12,411 nucleotides of DNA, from positions 1-12,411 of the forward strand of contig CAZZHQ010000071.1 of the NCBI GenBank assembly GCA_964654015.1, written 5' to 3'. Shown here in pieces: positions 1 through 6,713 of the stretch. The stretch is from JAUUZT01 sp964654015. Its GTDB lineage: Bacteria; Chloroflexota; Dehalococcoidia; GIF9; AB-539-J10. How positions within the stretch are numbered: position 1 is the first letter of the stretch; every line of letters begins with the position of its first letter. The position numbers were made by a program, and so were the translations under genes. The notes under the pieces are model-generated. The model did not search any database and was not told where the DNA came from. It saw only the letters and a program-made list of their open reading frames with translations.

Positions 1-54
1 GGTGAGAATGCCGGTGCTGCGGTAGAAGTTGCCAGGAAATTAATGGGCGTTTGA
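1..54 (+). CDS. C-terminal end of an unidentified protein (5' partial)
   Basis: An open frame enters from the left edge and ends at a TGA at 52-54. It gives 17 residues, GENAGAAVEVARKLMGV. The stretch looks like a C-terminal amphipathic helix. It is too short to assign to a family. The gene lies 98 bases before the TetR gene on the same strand, with a candidate promoter between them, so it is probably a separate transcription unit. The frame is plausible because it stops just before clearly non-coding AT-rich sequence, but nothing else proves it. Confidence 0.55.
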   Translation, partial: GENAGAAVEVARKLMGV

Positions 55-80
55 ATAAGGTAATGTAATGAACAAGTACA

Positions 81-107
81 TTGACAAAAAAATTTTTGTT
101 GTAAAAT
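81..107 (+). promoter_or_regulatory. Candidate sigma-70-type promoter of the TetR gene
   Basis: A perfect TTGACA lies at 81-86 and a TAAAAT -10-like hexamer at 102-107. The spacer is 15 bp, shorter than the usual 16-18, which lowers confidence. The region between is A/T-rich. The start codon at 153 lies about 45 bases downstream. The palindrome at 105-125 overlaps the -10 and the expected transcription start. Confidence 0.45.
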
Positions 108-125
108 GGTTACTGATTGACCATT
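105..125. promoter_or_regulatory. Palindrome, candidate operator for the TetR-family regulator
   Basis: Perfect 6-bp arms, AATGGT at 105-110 and ACCATT at 120-125, surround a 9-bp centre that itself has partial dyad symmetry. The 21-bp site overlaps the candidate -10 and start region of the adjacent regulator gene. TetR-family repressors usually bind such palindromes in their own promoters, so autorepression is a reasonable inference. I did not find a clear second copy upstream of the TRAP operon at 744-831. Confidence 0.4.
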
Positions 126-152
126 CACTTTTTAGTTCGGAGCTAGAATAAA

Positions 153-743
153 ATGAAAAGCCGTCACAAACTCCGGAAGGCTGGGATACTGGCTAAGGCA
201 AGGATACTCTTTTCTCAACAAGGGTATCAGACCTCAAGTATGAAGGATTTAGCCAAAGCCTGTAGTTGTAAGCCAAGTAATATATATAATTACTTTGCCA
301 GTAAAGAAACCATTCTCTACGAGATACTTCGGGAGGAAACGGAGTGGCTAGTTTCTTCAATCAAAGACTTAGAAGACGATGACACTGCCAGTTCGGTTGA
401 GCAGCTACGGTTGCTAATTAACAATCATGTGAAGCTGACGTTGGGTTATAGGAGAGCTTCCCGATTGTTATTTGACGAAGAACTAAGGAGTTTGTTACCT
501 GCTCACCGGAAAGAAATTATTGCACGCCGAGATGATTATGATAGGATTCTGTACAAAATCATAAACAGAGGCATAAAGGCTGGTGATTTCTCTAAGGTAG
601 ATGCGAAGATAATCAGCTATTGTATCCCTTCTATGATTGTCCGAAGTAGAGTCTGGTTCCGTCCAAGAGGCAGGTTATCCGCCAAGGAAATCGCAGATGT
701 CATATTTGAGTTCGTCTTAAATGGCTTAAAGGGAGAACTCTGA
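153..743 (+). CDS. TetR/AcrR-family transcriptional regulator
   Basis: This 196-residue protein has a classic TetR N-terminal helix-turn-helix domain at about residues 10-57. It includes the helix ILAKARILFSQQGY, then SMKDLAKACSC, the recognition helix KPSNIYNYF and the family signature FASKETIL. The C-terminal part (about 60-196) is all-helical ligand-binding sequence; a segment with RLLFDEELRSLLP recalls the FadR/KstR2-like subgroup, which often sense acyl-CoA thioesters, but that comparison is from memory. The ATG at 153 is preceded by GGAG at 139-142. The gene is co-directional with, and 88 bp upstream of, the TRAP transporter, which makes it the likely local regulator. Repression relieved by a substrate or CoA intermediate is inferred from the family, not shown. 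Confidence 0.9.
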   Translation: MKSRHKLRKAGILAKARILFSQQGYQTSSMKDLAKACSCKPSNIYNYFASKETILYEILREETEWLVSSIKDLEDDDTASSVEQLRLLINNHVKLTLGYRRASRLLFDEELRSLLPAHRKEIIARRDDYDRILYKIINRGIKAGDFSKVDAKIISYCIPSMIVRSRVWFRPRGRLSAKEIADVIFEFVLNGLKGEL

Positions 744-751
744 AGCCACTG

Positions 752-773
752 AAGGAGGTGAGAGATGAAATAA
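752..773 (+). other. Orphan Shine-Dalgarno with a two-codon ORF (ATG AAA TAA)
   Basis: AAGGAGGTG at 752-760 is a near-perfect ribosome binding site, followed at 765-773 by ATG-AAA-TAA. No longer reading frame uses this site. It could be a minimal leader ORF that stalls or reinitiates ribosomes upstream of the TRAP genes, or the scar of a gene that was deleted or broken. The inverted repeat at 774-790 and the duplicated segment at 793-820 follow at once. Confidence 0.4.
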
Positions 774-790
774 TCGCTAATATTCAGCGA
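774..790. promoter_or_regulatory. Small inverted repeat in the TRAP operon leader
   Basis: TCGCT at 774-778 and AGCGA at 786-790 form a 5-bp stem around a 7-base AT-rich loop. It lies between the orphan ribosome binding site and the binding-protein gene. It could be a weak RNA hairpin or a regulator site. No T-run follows, so it is not a terminator. Confidence 0.3.
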
Positions 791-792
791 AG

Positions 793-820
793 CAAAATCT
801 TATGAACAAAATCTTATGAA
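793..820 (+). repeat. Exact 14-bp tandem duplication just before the binding-protein gene
   Basis: The unit CAAAATCTTATGAA occurs at 793-806 and again, without gap, at 807-820. The second copy runs directly into the AAAGGAG ribosome binding site (819-825) of the lipoprotein gene. Each unit contains an ATG that is not used in the gene's frame. The duplication changes spacing in the untranslated leader and may be recent, because the two copies are identical. Confidence 0.75.
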
Positions 821-831
821 AGGAGTCTACT

Positions 832-1938
832 GTGAAAAAGAGAAATTTGCTAATGTTGGTTGGTAGCATCTGCTTGGTATTGATAATGGCAGTAATGTCC
901 TGCGCTGCGCCAGCACCAACACCAACTCCAACACCAACTCCAACACCAACTCCAACTCCAACTCCAACACCGCCTCCAGAAGAAGAAGTGTTTGAGTTTA
1001 AATTCTCAAGCTGGACTACCAGGGGAACTTTCTGGGGGGACTATCTCTATCCCATGTTCTGTGAGAATGTCAATAACATGTCTGGAGGCCGAATTCACAT
1101 AGAGTTTTTTGGCTCCGGGGAAGTAGCAGCACCTGGAGAGGTATTTGAAGCATTGCGTACAGGGATGCTCCAGATTGGTATGCCGTGGCCATCATATTAT
1201 AAGGGTACGGTGGCTGCCGGTGAACTCGAGGCAAGTGTATGTGGTGGCTTATCAGATACAATGGAAGTCGAAACCCTGTTTTGGAAAAGGGGATGGGCTG
1301 ACATTCTACGGGACGAGGTTTACGCTCCTTTAGGTTTGTACTATTTAGGCCCCAGTGTTTGTTACGGGGGCTACTACCTGGTTTCGAGGGAGCCAATTAC
1401 CAAGCTCGAGGATATTAAAGATTTGAAGGTAAGGGCTGTACCTCCACAGTCAACCCTTTTGGACGCGTTGGGAGCTAAAGCAACTTACATACCTTGGGGT
1501 GAACAATATTTGGCAATGGCAACAGGCACTATTGACGCATCAGTGTTTGGTGACGTAAGTGATACACGTGACCTTAAGATGCACGAGTTTGCGAAGTACC
1601 ATATGGTACCACGTCTGGCGGAGTATAGTAATTGTAACTACTTAGTGAACATGGACGTTTGGAATAGCCTGCCTGAAGACCTGCAATATATCCTCAAGGT
1701 AGCCGCTTGGGAGCATAGTAAGGAATCAGTACTAGCCGGCATAGATGAGAATTTGAAAGCCTGGGTTGAGATACAAGCGCAAGGAGCTGAAAAAACCTAT
1801 CTATCCGCTGAGGATGCCTTGGCACTGAGGCTGGTATCAATGGAGGTATTAGATGACCTTGCTACCCAGGACGCTACATGTGCCAAGATGGTCACAATAC
1901 TCCAGCAATTCATGACAGACTTGGGCTATTTTGACTAA
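832..1938 (+). CDS. dctP: TRAP transporter substrate-binding lipoprotein (DctP family)
   Basis: This is the extracytoplasmic receptor of a TRAP carboxylate transporter. The GTG start at 832 follows AAAGGAG at 819-825. Residues 1-23 form a lipoprotein signal peptide (MKKR charge, hydrophobic core, VMSC box) with the lipidated cysteine at C24. A Pro-Thr linker (about 27-49) and EEE then lead into the mature domain (about 54-368). The fold signature is typical of the DctP/SBP family: GGRIHIEFFGSGE, then KDLKVRAVP with R201, the arginine that usually holds the ligand carboxylate, and the downstream GEQYLAMATGTIDA. Size (368) fits the family. The two membrane subunits follow immediately. The ligand is probably an organic acid; the sequence does not say which. 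Enzymes downstream suggest a hydroxy-, oxo- or branched-chain acid. Confidence 0.92.
   Translation: MKKRNLLMLVGSICLVLIMAVMSCAAPAPTPTPTPTPTPTPTPTPTPPPEEEVFEFKFSSWTTRGTFWGDYLYPMFCENVNNMSGGRIHIEFFGSGEVAAPGEVFEALRTGMLQIGMPWPSYYKGTVAAGELEASVCGGLSDTMEVETLFWKRGWADILRDEVYAPLGLYYLGPSVCYGGYYLVSREPITKLEDIKDLKVRAVPPQSTLLDALGAKATYIPWGEQYLAMATGTIDASVFGDVSDTRDLKMHEFAKYHMVPRLAEYSNCNYLVNMDVWNSLPEDLQYILKVAAWEHSKESVLAGIDENLKAWVEIQAQGAEKTYLSAEDALALRLVSMEVLDDLATQDATCAKMVTILQQFMTDLGYFD
914..975 (+). repeat. Low-complexity CCAACA/CCAACT hexamer repeat encoding the Pro-Thr linker
   Basis: Proline-threonine codon pairs (cca aca or cca act) are repeated nine times in a row, giving a hexamer tandem repeat with partly regular 12-base periodicity. 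The encoded linker separates the lipid anchor from the ligand-binding domain. Unit number can change in steps of two residues without frameshift by replication slippage, so its length is expected to vary between strains. Confidence 0.85.
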
Positions 1939-1981
1939 ACACTAACTCTGGAAATATTCTAATTAGGTAAGGAGGGTTACC

Positions 1982-2494
1982 TTGAAGAAGGTGTTGTTAG
2001 TTTTCTGCCAGATTACTGACGCCATAAGTGAGTGGTCTGGAAAGGTAGTAAGTTTCCTTCTTATTCCCATGTGTTTGTTACTCATATATGAGGTCATAGT
2101 GAGATATGGGTTCAATAGCCCTACCCTTTTTGCTCACGAAACAAGTTTATTCATATATGGGACTATCGGTATGATGGCTGGCGCCTGGGCTCTCTTGCGC
2201 AGCGAGCATGTCAAGATGGACGCACTTTACGGGCGCTTATCTCCCCGAGCCAAAGCCATTCTAGACCTCATTACGGCACCACTCTTCTTCTATTTCTGTG
2301 CTTTGCTACTATGGCAGGGATGGGAAATGGCATACTATTCAGTGGTAATGAAGCAAACAACACAAACTCCTTGGGGCCCTCCTTTCTACCCCCTCAAAAT
2401 AGCAATCCCGGTATCAACCTTTCTTATATTACTTGCGGGATTAGCTAAGTTTATTCGTGACTTCTTTCTCGCTTGTAGGAAGGAGTTACCATGA
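1982..2494 (+). CDS. dctQ: TRAP transporter small permease subunit (DctQ family)
   Basis: This 170-residue integral membrane protein has four hydrophobic segments at about 22-42, 52-72, 93-113 and 138-157, as in DctQ proteins. The family motif is present after the second segment: LLRSEHVKMD (71-80), matching the usual R-x-x-H-V-x-x-D pattern. The start is TTG at 1982, preceded by a strong AAGGAGGG at 1969-1976, which decides this start. The gap from the binding-protein stop is 43 bp. Its end overlaps the next gene by four bases (ATGA), indicating translational coupling with the large subunit. It forms the membrane complex with DctM and couples uptake to a sodium gradient in characterised relatives. 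Confidence 0.93.
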   Translation: MKKVLLVFCQITDAISEWSGKVVSFLLIPMCLLLIYEVIVRYGFNSPTLFAHETSLFIYGTIGMMAGAWALLRSEHVKMDALYGRLSPRAKAILDLITAPLFFYFCALLLWQGWEMAYYSVVMKQTTQTPWGPPFYPLKIAIPVSTFLILLAGLAKFIRDFFLACRKELP

Positions 2495-3804
2495 GTATTG
2501 AACACGTTGTTTTAATTCTGGTTGGAACTGTCCTGGTAGTTTTTGTCACCGGGCTGCCCATTGGTTTTACCCTGGGTAGTGTGGCTCTGGTATATGCCCT
2601 CTTGTTATGGGGACCATTTTCTCTTTCTATAGTAGCTCACGGTGCCCTGTACGCGATGACATCCTTTATGCTAGTGGCTATCCCCCTCTTCATTCTAATG
2701 GGGATGATACTGGAACGCTCAGGTGTCGCCAACGCAATGTATGATACGATGTACAAATGGATGGGTCCTATAAGGGGGGGGCTGGCGATGGGGACGGTGC
2801 TAATATGCACCCTGATAGCAGCTATGGTTGGGATAATGGGAGCCGGCATCGTTACTATGGGAATTGTAGCTATGCCGGAGATGTTCAAGCGTAAATACGA
2901 TAAACGCATGGTGATGGGGTCTATCATGAGTGGAGGGGTGCTGGGTACACTCATCCCCCCCAGTATACCGATGATACTCTATTCCCTCTATGCCAAACAA
3001 TCAGTAGGTAAGATGTTTGCTGGAGGATTAATACCCGGAATCATACTCTCTACTTTATACTGTTCCTACATAGGTATAAGGTGCTTAAGAAATCCAAAGA
3101 TGGGTCCAGCATTACCGCCTGAAGAAAGGGTAGATTGGAAGGAGAAATTTGTATCCCTGAGGGGCTCCATCCTGCCCATCCTTCTGATAATAGGTGTTCT
3201 GGGCTCGATTTTTCTTGGTTTGGCTACCCCTACCGAAGCCTCTGGGGTAGGTGCCTTTGGAGCATTTATATGTTCGCTTATTTACCGTAAGTTTAGCTTT
3301 AGGATGCTCAAAGAGGCGTGTTACCGCACCATGCTACTCACCGGCATGATTATGTGGATTATGGTTGGTATCAACTGCTTTAATAGTTTCTTCATGGCTA
3401 TGGGAGGCATACACCTGCTAGATGGGCTAATCGTGGGAGTAAATCCCTGGGCTGTTCTGATAGCAATGCAACTCAGCCTGTTCGTCCTGGGGACATTTAT
3501 GGATGATTACGCTATTATCATGATTGCCACCCCAATCTATGCACCGGTAATCTTAGCCCTGGGCTTCGACCCACTGTGGTTTGGCATCCTGTTTATTATG
3601 AATATGCAGATGGCTGTCTTGACCCCTCCTTACGGCTTTGCCACCTTCTATATGAAGGGGTTAGTTCCAAAAGACATACTTATGACCGATGTCTGGCGTG
3701 CTGTTATACCCTTCGTCGGACTTCAAGGAACTGGCTTGATACTGGTTATGCTATTCCCTAATCTTGCGCTGTGGTTACCTAACTTAATATTCAAAAGTTT
3801 TTAA
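2491..3804 (+). CDS. dctM: TRAP transporter large permease subunit (DctM family)
   Basis: This 437-residue, highly hydrophobic protein has about 11-12 membrane segments. It is the transport channel of the TRAP system. Hallmarks are the first repeat element MGAGIVTMGIVAMPEM near 116-131, LGTLIPPSIPM at 151-161 (the conserved L-I-P-P-S hairpin motif), ATPTEASGVG at 245-254, and the second repeat VLTPPYGF at 376-383. The ATG at 2491 overlaps the dctQ stop and has GGAAGGAG at 2478-2485 as its ribosome binding site. Length is normal and no disruption is seen. With the two preceding genes it makes a complete three-component transporter, so the uptake system is likely functional. Confidence 0.94.
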   Translation: MSIEHVVLILVGTVLVVFVTGLPIGFTLGSVALVYALLLWGPFSLSIVAHGALYAMTSFMLVAIPLFILMGMILERSGVANAMYDTMYKWMGPIRGGLAMGTVLICTLIAAMVGIMGAGIVTMGIVAMPEMFKRKYDKRMVMGSIMSGGVLGTLIPPSIPMILYSLYAKQSVGKMFAGGLIPGIILSTLYCSYIGIRCLRNPKMGPALPPEERVDWKEKFVSLRGSILPILLIIGVLGSIFLGLATPTEASGVGAFGAFICSLIYRKFSFRMLKEACYRTMLLTGMIMWIMVGINCFNSFFMAMGGIHLLDGLIVGVNPWAVLIAMQLSLFVLGTFMDDYAIIMIATPIYAPVILALGFDPLWFGILFIMNMQMAVLTPPYGFATFYMKGLVPKDILMTDVWRAVIPFVGLQGTGLILVMLFPNLALWLPNLIFKSF

Positions 3805-3825
3805 AAGTAAGTGGAGAGGATTTAA

Positions 3826-4677
3826 ATGGAGAAGAAGAAGAAAGGCATATTAGATTTTCAGAGGATGAAAAAAGAGGGCGAAAAGATTACCTGGCTGACT
3901 GCTTATGATTATCCTACCGCCCAGTTTGAGGAACGAGCTGATATAGACATGATTTTGGTGGGCGATTCCATGGGTAACTGCGTTTATGGCTACTCAACCG
4001 GTACCATACCCGTTACCATGGACCAGTGCATCGTCCATACGGAGGCTGTCCGTCGTGGTGCCCCCAACACTTTTGTGATAGGTGACATGCCCTTTTTGTC
4101 TTATCAGACAACGCCTGAAGAAGCTGTTAGGAACGCTGGCAGGTTTTATAAAGAAGCGGGAGTTGATGCCATCAAGCTAGAAGGGGGACGCCGCGTTAGT
4201 AAAATGATAAGGGCAATTGTTGATGCCGGAATGGTTGTCTGTGGCCATATTGGTTTAACCCCGCAAAGTACTGGCCAGTTCGGCGGTTACAAGGCTCAGG
4301 GACGCACAGCTGAAAGCGCACTTGAGTTAATTAAGGATGCTAGAGCCGTTCAGGAGGCGGGGGTGGCGTTTTTACTCATAGAGGCAGTAACCCCTGAAGT
4401 GGGTAAGATCATTACAGAAGACCTTGAAATACCGGTATACGGTATTGGTGCTGGCCCCTATTGTGATGGGCAGTTGCTTATTGTCAGCGACGTATTGGGT
4501 CTCTGGGAGGCTTTCCACCCTAAATTTGTTAAAAGATACGCTCATATGGCGGAAGAGTCGGTGAAAGCTATCCAGGACTATGTAAGTGAAGTTAGAGAAG
4601 GAAAATTTCCTGCAGAAGAACATTACTATAAGATGATTGAAGGGGAAGCGGAAAAACTGCAGGACTCAATTCAATAG
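3826..4677 (+). CDS. panB: Ketopantoate hydroxymethyltransferase-family protein (PanB-like)
   Basis: This 283-residue protein matches PanB along its whole length. The known enzyme transfers a hydroxymethyl group from methylene-tetrahydrofolate to 2-oxoisovalerate to form ketopantoate. Key residues are retained: metal ligands D47 (VGDSMG), D87 (IGDMPF) and E119 (KLEGG), H141 in CGHIGLTPQS, and the proposed catalytic base E186 (LIEAV). FGGYKAQGR and the YGIGAG loop are also intact. A GAGAGG-like ribosome binding site precedes the ATG at 3826; the gap after dctM is 21 bp. The gene is not beside panC or panD but inside a transport and degradation cluster. I infer that it may run in reverse or act on another 2-oxoacid. 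An ordinary biosynthetic role cannot be excluded. Confidence 0.88.
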   Translation: MEKKKKGILDFQRMKKEGEKITWLTAYDYPTAQFEERADIDMILVGDSMGNCVYGYSTGTIPVTMDQCIVHTEAVRRGAPNTFVIGDMPFLSYQTTPEEAVRNAGRFYKEAGVDAIKLEGGRRVSKMIRAIVDAGMVVCGHIGLTPQSTGQFGGYKAQGRTAESALELIKDARAVQEAGVAFLLIEAVTPEVGKIITEDLEIPVYGIGAGPYCDGQLLIVSDVLGLWEAFHPKFVKRYAHMAEESVKAIQDYVSEVREGKFPAEEHYYKMIEGEAEKLQDSIQ

Positions 4678-4689
4678 AAAGGAAAATTA

Positions 4690-5625
4690 ATGATGGAGAA
4701 GATTGCTAAAGCCATAGAAAGGCTGGGGATGCCCAAGGGGGATCTCTACGAGTTACCAACATCACCAAAAACTTTCCCTGATGGAGCTAATTACAGAGTT
4801 GAGATTTCAGGAATGGAAACGGTAAAGGTGCTGGAAGCAACGATTGATGAAGCTCAGAAGCAAGGGGTTCCTTTTCACCGGGCCGTTTCTGTAGTGCGGG
4901 GGGCAACCCTTCTTACCCGAGATGAGCTGAGAGAATTTGCTAGAGTAGCTCATGATGCCCAAGTGGAAGTCATCATAACTCCAGGGCCAAGACCGACCTG
5001 GGACATTGGTCGGCAGGTTGCTACTCCTGAGGGCGCTATTTCCGGGCTTAGACTAAGGGGAATGGATTCCATCAAACACTGTTTAATGGACATTGAGAGA
5101 TGTATCGACCTGGGCTTCAGAGGGTTCTTGGTCTGGGACGAAGGACTTCTTTCCCTTGTCAATGCAATGAAGCAGAATGGTGACTTGCCAGAGGATGTAA
5201 CTTTTAAGGTTTCGATATTCGCTGGTCATGCTAACCCTCCCGGCGTTAAACTAGTAGAATCACTGGGAGCAGGAACCTGTAACCCTGTAGCTGACCTCAC
5301 CCTTCCTATGTTGGCGGCGATAAGAAGTGTGACGAGCATTCCCTTTGACGTTCACATTCAGCTCTGGGCTTCTATGGGCGGGTTTAATCGCATCTATGAA
5401 ACCCCTGAAATAGCCAGAGTTGCTTCTCCCTGTTATTTCAAGATGGAACCGGGACCAGGATTGGGCATGTATATGCCCTGGGGCACTCCGGAAGAAGGAC
5501 TGGCTCAATCGGGGAGAGAGAAGATTCGCTCAGTTAAGAATATCATCGAATTGATTGGTGAGACCAATCCCGAATTAAAATTATCAAAGCAGGGTGCAGA
5601 AGACCTGAGGATTCCCAAACCCTAG
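4690..5625 (+). CDS. TIM-barrel-like protein of unknown function (resembles proteins annotated as U32-peptidase-like)
   Basis: I do not recognise this 311-residue soluble protein with certainty. It has no signal peptide or membrane segment. Alternating beta/alpha pattern and loop motifs suggest a TIM barrel: VEVIITPGPRPTWDIG (92-107), FRGFLVWDEG (143-152), VSIFAGHANPPGVKLVESLGAG (174-195, a barrel strand and helix), IPFDVHIQLW (217-226) and KMEPGPG (251-257). The layout resembles a group of bacterial proteins labelled U32-peptidase-like, but the resemblance is from memory and no protease activity is implied. Acid and histidine residues at several strand ends (D105, D150, E151, H180, D220, H222, E253) could bind a metal or substrate. 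It starts 12 bp after the panB-like gene, behind AAAGGA. ATG codons at 4690 and 4693 are both possible starts. Confidence 0.6.
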   Translation: MMEKIAKAIERLGMPKGDLYELPTSPKTFPDGANYRVEISGMETVKVLEATIDEAQKQGVPFHRAVSVVRGATLLTRDELREFARVAHDAQVEVIITPGPRPTWDIGRQVATPEGAISGLRLRGMDSIKHCLMDIERCIDLGFRGFLVWDEGLLSLVNAMKQNGDLPEDVTFKVSIFAGHANPPGVKLVESLGAGTCNPVADLTLPMLAAIRSVTSIPFDVHIQLWASMGGFNRIYETPEIARVASPCYFKMEPGPGLGMYMPWGTPEEGLAQSGREKIRSVKNIIELIGETNPELKLSKQGAEDLRIPKP

Positions 5626-5714
5626 CACGCATTGTTGGAACTGAAGTGATTTTTTAATCGAAGCAACTGTTTCCAGTAGCCTGATGTGCCGTGTCGTTAA
5701 GAGGAGGTATATGA

Positions 5715-6683
5715 ATGGCGATTCTTATTACCGGAGGGACTGGCTTAATTGGTGCAGAATTAGCACGGACTCTCGTCGACCGAGGTGAAGATGTTATCCT
5801 GTTCGACATTAGCCCAAATTATGCTCGTATTAGCGATATTCAAGATAAAGTAAAGGTAGTTCCGGGAAATCTGGCTTACTCTGCTGAAGTGTTCAATGTC
5901 GTCAAAGATAATAAGATTGAGGGCATATACCATCTGGGCTCGATATTGAGTGTGCCCTCTAATGCAAATCCTTGGGCTTCTTTCCAAGTGAATGTTGTAG
6001 GGACAATGAATGTATTGGAGGCTGCCAGACTTTTCGGCGTAAGCAAGGTAATATTTACCAGTAGCCTAACCACATACGGACTGGCATGCCCTTCTGTAGT
6101 TACGGATGAGACAATTCAGCGACCAACCACAATGTATGGTTGCGGCAAGCTGTACTGTGAGGTTCTGGGGATGTTCTACCGTAACAGGTTTGGGCTGGAT
6201 TTTCGAACAGTACGTTACGCTTCGGTGGTTGGCCCGGGCGTTAGGACTCCTGGAGTGGCACAATGGAATGCTTGGATGATTGAATATCCAGCTCTGGGTA
6301 AGCCTTTCGAGTGTTTTGTTACTGCGGACACAAAGGTTCCAGTTATATATTTTAAAGATGCTGCTAGGTCAGTGGATATACTGTATCAGGCGGCAAAGGA
6401 ACAAATTAAGACCATAAACTACAATGTTGCTGGTGTAACGCCAAGCCGAACGGCTGGGGAACTGGAGCAGGTAGTGAAGAGATACATACCTGAAGCCCAG
6501 ATTAGCTACAAGCCTGACCCCAAGGTAATGGATTTTTACCGCTCTGTATGTGTAGACGTATTTGATGATAGCCGAGCAAGAGAGGAATGGGGTTGGCAAC
6601 CATTCTATTCGGATTTTGAGAAGATAGCAATAGATACCATTGAGGAGATCCGAACACTACCCGAACGATATGGGATATTATAG
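5715..6683 (+). CDS. NAD-dependent epimerase/dehydratase (extended SDR), L-threonine 3-dehydrogenase-like
   Basis: This 322-residue protein is an extended short-chain dehydrogenase. It has the nucleotide-binding motif TGGTGLIG (6-13) and D31 at the end of strand two (VILFD), which favours NAD over NADP. The catalytic residues are S116/S117 and Y141-x-x-x-K145. The C-terminal part closely recalls SDR-type threonine dehydrogenase: YNVAGVTPSRTAGEL, ISYKPDP and the ending DDSRAREEWGWQP (284-296). These enzymes oxidise a beta-hydroxyl next to an alpha-substituted carboxylate. I infer beta-hydroxyacid oxidation here, feeding the beta-ketoacid enzyme encoded next; threonine itself is possible but no glycine C-acetyltransferase gene is seen. 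GAGGAGGT at 5701-5708 fixes the ATG at 5715. Confidence 0.85.
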   Translation: MAILITGGTGLIGAELARTLVDRGEDVILFDISPNYARISDIQDKVKVVPGNLAYSAEVFNVVKDNKIEGIYHLGSILSVPSNANPWASFQVNVVGTMNVLEAARLFGVSKVIFTSSLTTYGLACPSVVTDETIQRPTTMYGCGKLYCEVLGMFYRNRFGLDFRTVRYASVVGPGVRTPGVAQWNAWMIEYPALGKPFECFVTADTKVPVIYFKDAARSVDILYQAAKEQIKTINYNVAGVTPSRTAGELEQVVKRYIPEAQISYKPDPKVMDFYRSVCVDVFDDSRAREEWGWQPFYSDFEKIAIDTIEEIRTLPERYGIL

Positions 6684-6713
6684 AATATCAAGTATTGCTG
6701 AAGAAGGCTTATT

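Noticed and set aside
914..975. Tandem repeat resembling a CRISPR or satellite array
   Set aside because: The unit is only 6-12 bases with no spacers, and it translates in frame as the Pro-Thr linker of the lipoprotein.
5649..5660. GATT-TTTT-AATC hairpin as a terminator between the barrel protein and the SDR
   Set aside because: The 4-bp AT-rich stem is too weak and the gap is only 89 bp within a co-directional cluster.
5711..5713. ATG at 5711 as the start of the SDR
   Set aside because: It is in another frame and does not yield the nucleotide-binding motif; ATG at 5715 has a well-spaced ribosome binding site and the right frame.
5715..6683. True L-threonine 3-dehydrogenase (tdh)
   Set aside because: Sequence resemblance is good, but no glycine C-acetyltransferase gene is nearby and the neighbours point to another substrate, so I withhold the gene symbol.
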